Assembly: GCA_024138015.1 (NCBI GenBank)
Contig: JAMXBB010000011.1
Location: 78,916,873-78,980,872 of the forward strand
Direction: 5' to 3'
Source: Lumnitzera littorea
Lineage: Eukaryota; Streptophyta; Magnoliopsida; Myrtales; Combretaceae
DNA: 64,000 nt
Shown here one piece after another: positions 1 to 12,900 of this stretch. Within the stretch, counting starts at the first letter, position 1. Every line of letters begins with the position of its first letter. Under the pieces are notes generated by a model. It worked only from the letters and a program-made list of their open reading frames with translations, did not search any database and was not told the origin of the DNA. Both the position numbers and the translations under genes were made by a program.

Positions 1-973
1 CTAAAAAGAGAAAACTCTGATTTATGCTTATCTAAAATGTTTCAAAACTTTCTTATGTGTCCTTATGTGTCTCCTTGATCCCTGTTTATACTAAACAAAG
101 CTTGAATGAGCTTTGAAAGCTCATTAATGGAGAAAAAGGCCGTGAATGGGGATGCCGGATTTTTAGTTTTTTTTTTTTTTTCATTTTTGGAGTCAATTAA
201 ATGTTGATTTTTTATTAAACTTGGACAAAATTTAGGTCTCGATTCAAAGTATGTCAGGTGTACTACATAATTTCACTATTAATTCTGTGAAATCGTGTAG
301 TAAATGCGGTAAAAAATGACCCCAAACCGAGCACACAAAAGAGGAACTTGTTGAAAGTCTAGAAAAAATTGTAGAAAAAAAAAAACTAGAGGCATAGGTT
401 ATGTGCGGGGCACATGTCGTGTGCCCCTACATGCGCGTGCATATGCACATGGTTGAAAAAAATTTAGGGTGCACCAACTTTTATTAAAACTTAGTCTGAT
501 CTACTTACTTATATATATATATAAACAACTAACTAAATGAAAAATAAATAAATAAAACAAAATAGATGTTCTAAATTCTCTATTTTTTGTAACTTTCTTT
601 AATTTTCCATCTTTTGAATATTTTTTTTTGTATTTTCTTAATTTTCTATTTTTTTATATTTTTTCCTAATTAAGACCCTTAAAGAAATAAATAAAAATAA
701 AATAAAAAGGGAAAAATAGAGTGTCTACAATTAAGTTATTTTATGAATTTCTTGGCATTTTGGCCTAATTTTCACTTACAATATTAAATATACAATAAAA
801 TATATAATACACAAATACTCTTGAATAATAGCCATTATTAATTACCATATATTTTAAGTTTTACTATAACCTTATGTTACCATTTACAAGAGTTATACAA
901 TAATAATAATACCTTATCTTAATTTTTTTACATTAATAATCATAAAACTACATTCCAAAATCTTGTTTTATGC

Positions 974-1006
<33 letters not shown>

Positions 1007-2100
1007 TAGTATATATAATAATTACATTCCTTATAAAAATCAAGTTTTCTTTTGTAAATATTAATAGTTCCTTTATAAGTACATAATAAATTACTAGGAT
1101 CTAATAAACCAATCACTAGTTTATTAATTGCATAATATAACTAAACTCTAAAATACAACTAATAATGAATCTTTTATAGGATTTTAACACAACTTTTAGT
1201 AGAGCAATAGGAAACTACAAAACAAGTAAGTGGCCTACCTCACGACAATTATTATCGCGTTAACAAGAGGTAATAAGTTGTTATATTACTTGTGCTTGTA
1301 TTTAGTTGTTTGTGCACATGTAACGTATGTAAATGCAAGAATTATGATTAATAACTTATGCTGCTTGATTTAAGTGCTTAATATTCTAATATGGTTTTGA
1401 ATCACTGATTGATTGCCTAATTAACTTGATTAATATAATATCCAACTTTAAAAATTATACATGCGTAGTAGACTTGCATTTCACTATGGTCCAATCAACA
1501 TTACCCATACGACGAGGAAATGAGATTTCCTTCTTTCAATCCTACGGAACTAAAAAAACAAGAGAGAGGGTCGTTGATAGGTTAAAAAGTATCGAGAAAG
1601 GATAGTCAGAATGGGTATAGAGGGGATGATGGAAAGTCTATTGCACATCATTAGATTAATAGGAGTGTTTTAGGCTTACATATGGTGAGCAAAAGAAACC
1701 CCTAAAACTCAAGCTAGAGTGGGGTTATTTTCTCTACTTTCGCAATGTACTGGTCAATGTCATGCAAATGGCACTTTGACTATTGTATTGTACTTTAAAA
1801 GGACTTGCCTACCTTATTTGTTTATGTATAACGCTTATCTCTTATTACTTATTGAGCATGTGGTTTTGCTCATTCCCCTATAATAATTCTTTTGCAAGTT
1901 AACTCTACAAAAGCTTAGGAAGGGAGAAATGAGTGAGGTTTAATTAATAGAAGCTGATAAACCACTCCGCTAGGCAATTGAAATAAGAATTTTAAGGTAA
2001 ATGAAGTCTTGTTCTTTAGGGTTATCGATAGGAATGCTACACTTCTACTAAACACTGTCAACTCAAATGTAAAGCCTTGTATATATTAATGGTAAAATGA
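1..2100. other. AT-rich intergenic DNA, no gene seen
   Basis: All six frames are closed by frequent stops and no family motif is recognisable. The stretch holds poly-A/T runs, a TA/CA microsatellite near 980 and a short GC-rich inverted repeat near 407-427. The right part probably belongs to the decayed retroelement that follows, but I could not place an LTR edge. Confidence 0.6.
974..1007. repeat. (TA)n(CA)n microsatellite
   Basis: An uninterrupted TA dinucleotide run passes directly into a CA run; this compound microsatellite is read directly from the sequence. Confidence 0.9.
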
Positions 2101-2130
2101 TAGCTATGGCCCTTATATTATCGTCGATCA

Positions 2131-3720
2131 TTGATATATATGGCAGGACTGTTGCAATATAAGCACTTGGTGTGTGACATTTTTGAATTAAAGTGTGATG
2201 CCTCGAGCATAGGAATTGGAGCAATTATTATGCAAGAGTGCCAATCTATTATTTACTTCAATGAAAAACTCAAAGAAACTATCTTAAATTATTCTATGTA
2301 TGACAAAGAGTTGTATGCGTTAATCCGAGTTATGTAGACTTGGTAACATTACTTGCTATCCAAGGAATTTATTATATACTCTAATCACCAAACCCTAAGA
2401 TACTTGAGAACTCGGCTAAAGCTCTCTGAGCGACAATTGAAATGGATTGAGTTTTTAGAAGAATTCTCATTTGTGATCAAATACAAGCTAGGAAAAAGAA
2501 ATGTAGTTGCAAATGCCTTATCCAAATGATACATATTGCTTTCTCCTGACAAGACTAGTAGGCTTTATGAAACTAAAGGAACAATATTCCCAAAATCCCC
2601 ACTTTGGACCTATCTTTGACCAGTGTAAGGAAGGTAGAACATTGGACGAATGCTTTGTGGAAGAAGGTTAACTCTTCCGAGTTAGAAAATTGTGTATGCC
2701 TACCTGCTCAATGTGTGACTTGCTTGTCCAAGAAGCATACGGTGGAGGATTATCTGGCCATTTCGAGGAGAAGAGAACGTGTAAATTATTGAAATTGAGG
2801 TTTTATTGGCCAAAGATGATAAGAGATGTTCACCAAGTTGTTAAGAGATGCTCAATTTGTAAAGAAGCCAAGAGCTAAGCGAATAAGTTAAAGCAATGCC
2901 CTTACCTATACTGACCATACCCTGGGTAGACTTAAGTGTAGACTTTGTACTTGGATTGTCGAAGATGGCATGAGGAAAGGATTCTATCATGGTTATGGTC
3001 GATAGATTCAACAAGATGGCATACTTTATATCCTATAACAAAACTAATGATACTTTGGTTATTTCTTTTCTATTTTTGTAAGAGATTGTAAGACTGCATA
3101 AAGTTCCAAAGAGTATTGTCAGATTCAAATCCTAAATTTTTGAGCCACTTTATGGCGTCGACTATAAACCAAACTACTTTTTAACACATCTTACCACCCT
3201 TAGATCGATTGACATATAAAGGTAGTCAACCGAAATCAAGTTGATTGGGATTCTTACCTACCTATAGTAGAGTTTGCTTACAAACAATCGATCTATAGCA
3301 TAACAGGCAAAACTCCGTTTAAAGTAGCGTACAGACTCAATCTTGACTACCACTTAACTAAACACCACTCTGAGGACCGATCAAGATGATTTAGGAGTTG
3401 AAGACCAAGCTAGAACCCTACAATAGATCTATTAACGGGTTATCAAGCAACTGACTTGAGTTGTAAATAAACTAGTATGTAGAAGCCAGGGGCTAAAAGG
3501 AAAGAAACAGTTTCGACTAGTTAAGATTGTATGGATACATCTTAGTAAGGAGAGGTTTCCCAACAAGAGGAAGAATAAACTCTCATCTCGAGTTGAAGGA
3601 CCTTTCCGAGTGCTTTAAAAAATCAACAACTCTACAAACTCAATCTCCCAGATGGATATGGTATCTCCGATGTCTTTAATATTGTCGACCTAAGCCCATA
3701 GGTTTTAAACGATGACAAAC
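2131..3720 (+). pseudogene. Decayed Ty3/gypsy pol remnant (RNase H to integrase)
   Basis: Frame-shifting translation shows, in order, the domains expected at the 3' half of a Ty3/gypsy pol gene. An RNase H start with KCDASSIGIGAI lies near 2190 and its end, with a VVANALSK-like motif, near 2510. An integrase zinc-binding segment has GHFEEKR, FYWPKM and the CSIC pair (2750-2876). An integrase core start (VDFVLGL) lies near 2940. A C-terminal integrase stretch resembling NLPDGYGISDVFNIVDLSP lies near 3640-3700. Many stops and frameshifts separate these pieces, and no gag, protease or YxDD motif is visible to the left. The copy is non-functional. The order and spacing make the family assignment firm; the lineage within Ty3/gypsy is not determined. 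Confidence 0.85.
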
Positions 3721-4324
3721 CAACAAAACATTTCAAGGATTTGATCTTAAATCCTAAACAACCCCAAAAGAAATTATAGGAATTTGGTACTTAAGCCCCT
3801 TACTCGAGTAAGAGCAAGAAGCCTAAACAACTTGGCCACTTAAATCCTTAGCCGTGAGTTATGTCAACACTAACCTAAAGGACCAAGCTAACTAGCAAGA
3901 TCTTTCAAGCTACCAAGTTGTTTGGTGCATAACTCTGATTGATCTTAATATCTCTAAGCTAACTTAGGAGCTAATACTTCCGGCCAGTTCTAAAGATCAC
4001 CTCTCGTCACTAACTCCCCTTACCGAGCTATTTGAATATCTAACCATTGCCAATCAAATCTTTTAGTGTCAGAATTCGTTAGTGGAATACACTTAACCCC
4101 TCTTATGAACACGTGTCCCACTCTCATCGAGCACGTTTTGACAATAGGACATTTTCTTTCTAGAAGGATTATATAATTGTCCTTCCACATTTGTACTTGT
4201 ACTTTTATAATTTTTTTACCCTTTTTAGTAATTTGGTATTGGTATTTTAACCTAATTTTGCTAATGGATTTCCTCTAAGTTTGCTTCTCCTTTTCTTATG
4301 AAGTTGATAACCTTAATTCCTTAT

Positions 4325-4470
4325 CTCATATCAATCTCTTTAGTAAGGATTATAGCGAGTAACCCTATAACTTGGATTAGTGAGTCATATTTAACTAGTT
4401 ATAAGCCATATTGCACTTGAGTGGTACATCACATCCACGAGCAAATCATGGATTTGCTAAAACCTTTGTA
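4325..4470 (+). repeat. Repeat block shared with 58155-58310, probable LTR end
   Basis: The motif TCTTTAGTAAGGATTATAGC, followed by GAGTAACC and later by CATATT, GTGGTAC and TTTGCTAAA, recurs in the same order near 58,155-58,310. Both copies lie downstream of a decayed Ty3/gypsy integrase at a distance typical of the 3' LTR. I infer that both blocks are the end of the LTR of one retroelement family. Divergence is considerable, so the limits are approximate. Confidence 0.55.
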
Positions 4471-4479
4471 AAACCCATA

Positions 4480-7400
4480 CTCATCATTTCCCTTGTAGAT
4501 TTCATTGGGGAACTCATTCATACTACGATAAGCCCTTTTTAGGCATATCAAGTAGTAATGGGTAACAGGCTTGTAGTGGGTTTCGGTGGGCAAGACAAAA
4601 GCAAGAGGCTTACTTGTGGCTAGTAAGTTTAAAATTCAATTAAAGTTGGAGCCAAATACTTTTACTTATTGGGCATAACAATTGCAAATGTTTTTAACTA
4701 CATAGAGGGGATTGTAAATGGGTTCGAGGTACTTATTTCTCTTGTAGTCAATTGTTTTACTTAAGTAAAGATTAAACACGGATACTTATTTCTCCTTAGT
4801 GACCTTAATATCCCTCTCATGTTTGGAATATTTTTTTCAAGTAAAAATGCATCGATTATGAAGTGGATTAGAGGTGATGGATGTATGGATACCTCAATGG
4901 ATAGACCTTTAGTTGGACTAGGAATAATAATTGCATCACTCATAAACTTCTAACAACTATACTTCAAAGACAATTTCTAATTGCTAGTTATTTGAAAATA
5001 TATTCCATGAAATCATGAGACATGTAAATTTTATATAGACTCCATTTGGTTTATCTTTTTTTTTTTTTATCATCTTATTAGTGTTTTATTGGTGTCTATT
5101 TAAATCTTATGTTTAGTAAGAATAAAACACAAAAAAATGAAAATATAATTCCATATATCTCTTCTTTTAAAATTAAATATCTAATAAATCCTAATAAAGT
5201 TAAATTTATTTACCCTCTATTTTATTTATATTTATAAAAATATCAATTAAAATAATCATCTTTAATATATAAAATATATATTTTTAAACATTTTCTCTTA
5301 AAAGTAAGTAATTTTTTATTTACCACATTGTAATCACCAACCTCATCATAATTATGAAACAAAAATTAATAAAATACAAATAAAATAGGTTTTTAAATAT
5401 CAGATTTCAAATATGTATAGATCAAATACATAACAGACAAGATAAAATACAGATAAAAGAAGACTATTCAAACAATACCATAGTTGATGATTCATATATT
5501 TTATATCTGTAGATTGTGAGCAGGGGTTCTAAAGTTTTGCCTATTCCTGCACATGTAAAAATGTATAGCAAAGTGGTTTCGTCATTCCGATCGTCTCGGA
5601 CGCTAAATAAAAGGAAATAAAGTGGATTGTGAGAGCTGAACATGTATTATTCCATGACAATTTAGAGAACTTTTTAAGTCAAATTGATGACACGTTCTAA
5701 TGGGTATGCGATTCGGAAAATGGGGGAATGGTGTGATCTTATAAAGTTTCGTGGTTTGCGAGTACCAATCTCGCGAGTTTCGGCTCTGACGTTGGTGATT
5801 TGAACTTTAAGTTGTTTCCGCTTAAATAAAAAGGGTAAATTATCCGATGGAAAACCAATGTAAGACTATGAATTTAGTAGGAATTAAAATCTTGCCCACG
5901 TGAGTGGAAGTGCTAGCCTGAACAGCTTGGCTATATATAACATTATAGTTTTTATTACTAATTAATACATACATACATATATATATATATAACATGTTTT
6001 TTCTTGTTTCAATAAATAAATTGGATAATTATTTTTTTCTCAAAACTTCTAACGTGGATTTCCTTCGCCCTCCTCACTTAAACTTTTGCTTGCTTAAAAG
6101 GGAAAGAGTGAATGTCACATTAGAATTGATAATAAGCCCAAATGTATATACTAAAAGAGATCATAATAAGCAAATAAAATTAAAATAATCGAATGTTGAT
6201 AGAAAATGAGAAATTTTGGTCTTAAAGTACGGCTCAATGGACCGTTTGCTCCACTTCGATTCAAATGACACGAAATGCACACGATCGCTTCAATTAACTA
6301 AAAATCCTTTAGGTAGATCGAAACGGTTTATGCTTTACACTAGGCTCTTTCTCCCATCCTAACCTTTCTTGCTCTCGCATCGACTGGAAACCTTTGGCTA
6401 GGCGCCTCTTGTAGAGTTGTAATGAGGTAAGTCAAATTGGACGGAAATGAGCTTTTGAAAGTTCATATTACTCATTTAATAGCCGTAGAACTTGAATTGA
6501 ATAGTGTTTTTACTGAACTTAAAAATTATAGACTCGAACTCAACGTAAAACATAAGCGTGAGGCTCGAGTTTGACCTGTTTAGATAAACGAGCCTGAACT
6601 CATTTACTTAAGTAAGCATAATTTTGAGCTTATTTAGATAAACGAGTCGAAATTGGAGTTAGAGTTTGAATTAAAATTTAAAATTAATTTAAAATTTTCA
6701 AAATCATACTACTTATAGTTTTTAATTATATTATTCTCATTCCTACATTTTTATATTGCATTTTTCATGTAATATAATTTTAAATATAATATGTTATCTT
6801 ACTAGCTTGTTCATGAGCTTATTTGCAACCTGGCTCATTAGCGATATAAATCAGTCAATTGTAACTTGTTTATATATACAAGATATATTTTCAAGTTAAG
6901 TTCGAGGAATTTATAAGTTGAATTCCAGACAAACCAAACTTAAAGCAATTTGTGAGTAACTTGGGCTATTTATAACTACAGATATGAGCAAGCAAATTGT
7001 TAAAGGGTACCTAATTTGTTAAATCCGATAAAAACTTCATAGGATTTAGAGTCGGGTTTTGGAATCACAAGATAACTCGATGGAAAACCTCACCCGATAA
7101 AAAATATATATATACATTAGTAAAAATATTTATTACTAACTTACACACTGTATATACTTTATACTAGTTCTACAATATATAACAAATTTGATTCTTAATA
7201 TTTATTATTGTATAAGTCAGTAGATATAATTATACTTCTACTTAATTTCTTAAGTTAATATCGCATTTGATACTTGAACTTTGTTGAAATATGCAATTTT
7301 ACTACGTAAAGTTTGAAAAGATTAGTTTAATACCTAATTTAAGTTTTTGTGATCATTTATACTACTTGACTAAGGCAATGGGTTAACCTAATATGTAACA

Positions 7401-8500
7401 TCTTTTTTTTCCATATTAATTTAGATTTGATAATGTAGCTTTAATTGACACGTGGCATTATTTTACATTCGTTGATGTAGCATTGGTTGACATATGGTGA
7501 CATATCTAACTACCACGGATCACTACGTGGCACCACGTGTCAACTAACACGATGTGGCACAAACTTTTTTTAAGGGATTTTTTTTTTTAATTTTAAAAAT
7601 ACACAACAAAGATTTAAGCATAGGGTACACTAGACAAAGCTCATAAGTTTTATTTTTCACATAATAATTTAAGACAACCTACATATATACAAAACTTTTT
7701 TCATAAAACATTCCAAGTGGGACTTACAAAAGAGGAAAGGGGGTTTTGAAGTATAAAATGCAAATTTTCACTAAAGAAAAAGTTAACTTTGATTCAATTG
7801 TTTTCATTTGATTTAATTTTCAATTTAGAAAAAAATACTAAATTCTTAATTTACTCTATGATTATTTTTTAATCATAAAAAAGTTAAACCAAAAAAAATT
7901 CTAAAATGTGTTTGAAATTTACATCAAAATGAGCTCCTTAAACACGTTTTATAATTGATGAGCCCATATTAATATGAATTTCAAGCATATTTAACAAGTA
8001 TTTTTTTAAAAAAATTTATATGATTTAAAAGTAATCATAAATTATATTAAAAATTGATCATTTTCTTTTAAATTAAAAATTGAATTAAGTAAGAAAAATT
8101 GAGTTAACATTGACTCTTTGCCTAGAGAAAAATTACAAATTGTACTTCAAAACCCTCTCCCCTTTTTCATAAATTTCATATAAATTGTTTCATGAGAAAA
8201 GCTTTCAATATATATATATATGGATTGTTTTAAGCTATTGTATGAAGAATAATATTCATGAGTGTATAGTGTATGCTACACTTAGATATTTGTTGTGTTT
8301 GGTTGAAATTAAAAAAAAAAAAAAGTTTCCTTAAAAAAAATTTAGCCAAATAATCACAAAAACCTGTTCCCATGATTTTTATAAAAATGAGTTCTTAACC
8401 TTATAGGATCGTTGAAAATGAAAAACAAAAAATCTTATAAAACTTTTGTAGTATTTTAAAAAAAATACCAAACCTTATAACTCGTTCCGAATCTACCGTA
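4480..8500. other. AT-rich intergenic DNA, no gene seen
   Basis: No open frame here has coding character. Segments near 5490-5900 and 6235-6430 are less AT-rich and look like old dispersed repeats, but no family can be named. A possible MITE at 7262-7625 is listed separately. Confidence 0.55.
7262..7625. mobile_element. Possible MITE-like inverted-repeat element
   Basis: The left end (TACTTGAACTTTGTTGAAAT) resembles the reverse complement of the right end near 7590-7625 (TGCTTAAATCTTTGTTGTGT). The interior holds several CACGTGGCA/ACGTGTCA-like motifs. The similarity is imperfect and no target duplication was identified, so this is tentative. Confidence 0.3.
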
Positions 8501-8982
8501 TAGCATCCCCATTTATAACACTAGCTCCGTGTCATCTTCCTCCTTTTCCCTCGATTGAAAATAAAATCTGCCAAGTAAATTAAAAATATCGTTAAAGTGA
8601 AAAAATAAAATAATTTGAAGACCGAAAAGAAAATATCGGGTCGAAAAAACAAAAGCCGAAAAAGGCGTTAATCTGTGGGGTCGTTAGTCTACGGCTCTCG
8701 GCGCCTTGGGTTCTATCGGGGGTTTTGGATTTTGGACAGACATTTTCTCACTATTTTGCACTGCCTTCTCCAAACTCCACCCTGTAAATCGTATCTCATC
8801 CCATGCCCGAGTTCGCACGGCACAAGCCCCTTCATTTCTTGACGTGTGAGCTCCTTTTAATTCATGATTATTTGCTTTTTCCGCTTTAAGAATAGTTCCG
8901 TCTCCATAACTGAGGCATAGTGCTGATGGTTTGTGACATTGAATTCTGAAGTTATTTTGGCGGTTTATGTTGTTGGTTTACT
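8500..8982 (+). promoter_or_regulatory. Presumed promoter and 5' UTR of the DG1-like gene
   Basis: This interval directly precedes the long first coding exon and is clearly less AT-rich than the DNA to its left. A TATA-like TTTATAAC lies at 8512-8519 and pyrimidine-rich leader-like sequence follows at 8535-8555 and 8750-8840. No other open frame occupies the interval. The transcription start and any 5' UTR intron cannot be placed without transcript data. Confidence 0.35.
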
Positions 8983-9926
8983 ATGTTCAGTGTAACTTTT
9001 GTTAATGAACAAATGGGCACGTTCCTTTTGGATAAAAATGCAACTTCTAGTTCCAGTGGCACTAAAAATTTGTTTTTGCCATGTGGGTTTTCAAGAGCTC
9101 CGTGCTTTGTATTGAATGTGAAGAGAATGCGTGCTTTTGATTCAAGTATAGTTAGGTGTAGAAGAATTAATTCATTATTGAAGGAAGGGAGTGATGTTCT
9201 TCAGAAGGAGTTGGAGTTTAAGCCGTCTTTCGATGAGTATTTGAAGGCAATGGAGTCTGTCAGTAGTGGTAGGGATCGAAAAAGAGGATTTGGCGCGAGT
9301 AAAGACGAATCCGCTGATGATTCGACTAAGAAGAATGTCTTGAGGGAGCCATTTTCAGATGAGGAGACAAAGTATGTGGAAGATAAGGGAGATGTAAAGG
9401 CTGTAAAAGTTCGAAAGGATATAAAGTTACGGCGTATGTATGAGGAAAGAAAAATAGAAGTTAATGATGAGGAGACTCGGGTTTTCAGCAGGGAAAAGAT
9501 GAAGGTAAAGGTGAAGACAAAGGAGGAAAGGGCTACTGGTCAGAAAGGGGAGTTGGTGAGGGGATCAAAATCTCAATATGCACCAGAAAGCCATGCAATA
9601 CAAAGAGAAGGGACAACATTCCGTGGCCGCTTCGAGGAGGACCAGAAACCTAAGGATCAGAAGAGATTTTCTAGATCTACACAAGGGCATGGACGAAGTT
9701 GTTATAAGCAAGGAGATGGTGTTGAAAGCAAGAAAATGCTATATGACTTGCAGAGAAAAACAATCCAGCAAGAGGAAGTTGTTGAAGATGGGAATGAAAG
9801 CAAGGATGAGCGTCTTTGGTTAGATAGAGCAGCTTTTAAGAATTTTGATGAATTCAGTGATATTGTGGATAAGCCACAGGTTTCACGAAAGGAAATGGAG
9901 GAAAGAATTGAGAAGCTAGCAAAGGC
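8983..9926 (+). CDS. DG1: DG1-like gene, coding exon 1
   Basis: This exon encodes residues 1-314 and two bases of codon 315. The first 50 or so residues are rich in Ser/Thr and poor in acidic residues, as in a plastid transit peptide. A conserved-looking FKPSFDEYLKAMESV follows near residue 80. The rest, about residues 100-290, is low-complexity sequence rich in Lys, Glu, Arg and Asp with no PPR signature. The exon closes with EKLAKA across the GC|GTAAG donor. Low complexity suggests a flexible linker, and this part is likely to vary most between species. Confidence 0.88.
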
Positions 9927-12900
9927 GTAAGTTGTTGTCCTTAAAGTATACTAATAATTTCCATGGCTTCTAAATCATATTTTTGGAGAGATTCCCGTAA
10001 ATCATCTATTTCTGGTAAAATTTTTGAGGATTCTAACCGATGACAGTTCTTTTTATTTTTAATCTCTTTTTTATTATATCTATAATTTTTTAGACCTTAC
10101 ATAGAGCTTCCTAATATTTTAGGCAAATTATATATGGGCTCGAAAGATTTGCAAGATTTCTCTTACCAAGCTGATGTTAAGGAAAGAGATGAAGAGAAGC
10201 ATTGCATGGTTAAACATTGACTAATAATTGAATTGGATGTTACTCTGATAGGAAAATTAAGATGAGATATTGCTATGCATATGATGCATGGTTAAGTTAT
10301 TTCCTATCTAGCTAACAGGCAATGGCAATCAGGTGCAGCTTTTCTCCTTCCTTTTATACCATTTGCAAGACGGTGTGCTCAGCTGGAATTTGGTACTTAT
10401 TTTGAAGTTACAAAGAATTTGCCTGCTGACTCTGCAATCACTTGCTTCCTTAGGGGGTAGGAAACAAATATAGGGCCCACCAACAAGATTACTTGATAAA
10501 ACTATAGAAGCAACTGTTTCCCTAACAAAAATCTGGGCATGTGCTGATTGGTGCTAGCGCTGACACTTCCAAATCCTGAAAATATTGATATAATTGCTTG
10601 TTTGGTATCTTTTCTTTTGTTGGTGGAGTATGGGTTAAACAGCTTTCTGACAGAAAATGGAGTCATCTTTTGCTTGAAACTTTTTCTGAGAAACTTCAAG
10701 GTCTGAATATTGCCTGATGTACTTTTTTTGAATAGTCTAATTTGGATTGAAGTACTTAATCTCAACAGGTTAAATGGTGCAGACATAGACATTCCAGAAT
10801 GGATGTTCTCTAAGATGATGCGGAATGCAAGAATAAAATTTTCTGATTATACAATACTGAGAGTTATCCAGATACTTGGAAAACTAGGAAACTGGAGGCG
10901 GGTGCTGCAGGTTGTTGATTGGCTTCAAGTTCGGGAGCGCTATAAATCTCACAAGCTCAGGTGACCATCTTGTTCTTTGACATTTTGGCATCTTGATAAC
11001 AGTACATTTGTTACATATAGCTCATGTTCTTATTGTTTCTTGTCTTTAATAGCTGTTGTCTTTCTTATTTATGCAACTTTTGGTGATAACTTGAGAGCGT
11101 TGATGTTGTTTTAATAATTTTGTTGGTAATGCTCCTATGTCTATTGCAGTTTTTCTGGTATTGAAGTTGCAATATTTCCAGATCATGCTTTGTAATTATA
11201 TCACAGCAGGGCCACTGACAATAACAAAAATTTCAAACATGGAAAGAGATGTGTTTGTGATGCTTTTGGGGAAACTCATTTGGCAATGTAGTTACTTATT
11301 AGATGATGGACAGGGCCATAAAATGAGGCTCATCATGAGTCGGATTCTTTTGTGCCTGAAAGTCTTGTTATACTTTTACTATTTTGGTTATTAGAATCTC
11401 TTCTCAGTGGATATTGATTGCTGTATATTCCATTTAGATTTATTTACACTGCTGCTCTGGATGTACTTCGCAAAGCAGGAAGGCCTGTGGAAGCGCTAAA
11501 TGTATTTAATGCTATGCAGGTAAGATGAATAATGTTTCTTGAGGAACACCTTTCTCATTTATGGACCATTTTACATCACCATACCTTCTTATGCTTAGCT
11601 GGGACGATACATTGATTCACCCCCTCTATCGGTGTTTTTCAGCAACAAATGTCCTCCTATCCTGATTTAGTTGCCTATCGCTCTATCGCTGTCACCCTTG
11701 GGCAAGCAGGGCATATGAAAGAACTTTTTGATGTGATTGATATTATGCGATCCCCCCCAAAGAAAAAGTTCAAAGTAAGTGCAATAATAAAGTGGGACCC
11801 TCATCTGGAGCCTGATATTGTTGTTTACCATGCGGTAAGTGATGTTCCTCCTAACCCTGTATGACATTTTCTGCTAATTTAATTTGTGCTCAGTAACTCA
11901 CAGATCATACCTGAATAACCATTCGATGGAATAGCTATTGGTGTGTAAGGAGAAAAAAATTGAACATATTACCGAGAAATTTGTTGGTTTTATATATGGA
12001 CTTCAAATCTTGGTTGGAAACCCATTCTTGCTGTGAGCACCATGGTATATAGTAACAAGGACAAGTTCAATTAGCAAGTTCTCCAGTTCATGGGTTTATA
12101 AGATGATACATGGTTTGTTGTTTGTATGTAGTAGTGGATTTTAGAGAAGGATTCCATGTGGAGTGTTAGATCATGTTGGCACGATGGAGTGCTAGGAGGA
12201 GAATTTAGTATAGTTCTTTATAATTTCTGGTGATCTGGGATATCCTCCAATGAAGCAAGTTTATTGTTGAGGCAGATAGTTTTGTAAATTGATAAATTAG
12301 ATTCTCTAGCAGGATGCCATGGTTCTTTGCCGACACAATAGTCTGTTGAGACAGTAGCATTGCCTTTCAAGTCAATGCACACATACATCAAAGTCAGTCC
12401 ATCCCACATCTGACATGTTGATAGTGTTCAGTATTCATGGCTCCTTGAGAATACTTCAAGATTCTCCCAAGTGTTTCTTCAAGTATTTGTTTTTTTTGCA
12501 GGGTAGCTAAAAATCATCTTTTTTCTTCTTCAGGGGAGTTAGTGCCAAGGGATAACTCCCCTATAGAAGAAAAAAGATGATCATAAAAAATCTTAATCCT
12601 CCTTTTTCTTTTTCCCTATTTTTTCGTATAAAGGTTGTTTTGCTTTTCAAATTGCTATTCTTACATTGTTATCTGAATCCATTTGGCACTGCTTGGATTT
12701 TGTCTTTGAATTGTATAATTTAAATTAATCAGTTTTCTTCCCCTTTCTCTTGGTTTCACTAATTTACTCTGATTATAGTGCACATTTTTTCTTTTCCTTT
12801 GCCCCCACCCTGAAATGAAGAATATATTAGATGTGCATGATCCAACACTACTGTGTGAATCCTGCTTCCAGGTGCTTAATGCATGTGTCAAGAGGAAACA

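Noticed and set aside
9578..9823. 81-codon open frame overlapping DG1 exon 1
   Set aside because: It lies in another frame of a long, well supported exon and has no recognisable content.
11137..11394. 85-codon open frame between DG1 exons 2 and 3
   Set aside because: It lies wholly inside an intron; the frame does not match PPR sequence.
12815..12871. Open frame extending exon 5 upstream
   Set aside because: The CTTCCAG acceptor at 12871 and the continuous PPR sequence from exon 4 show this part is intronic.
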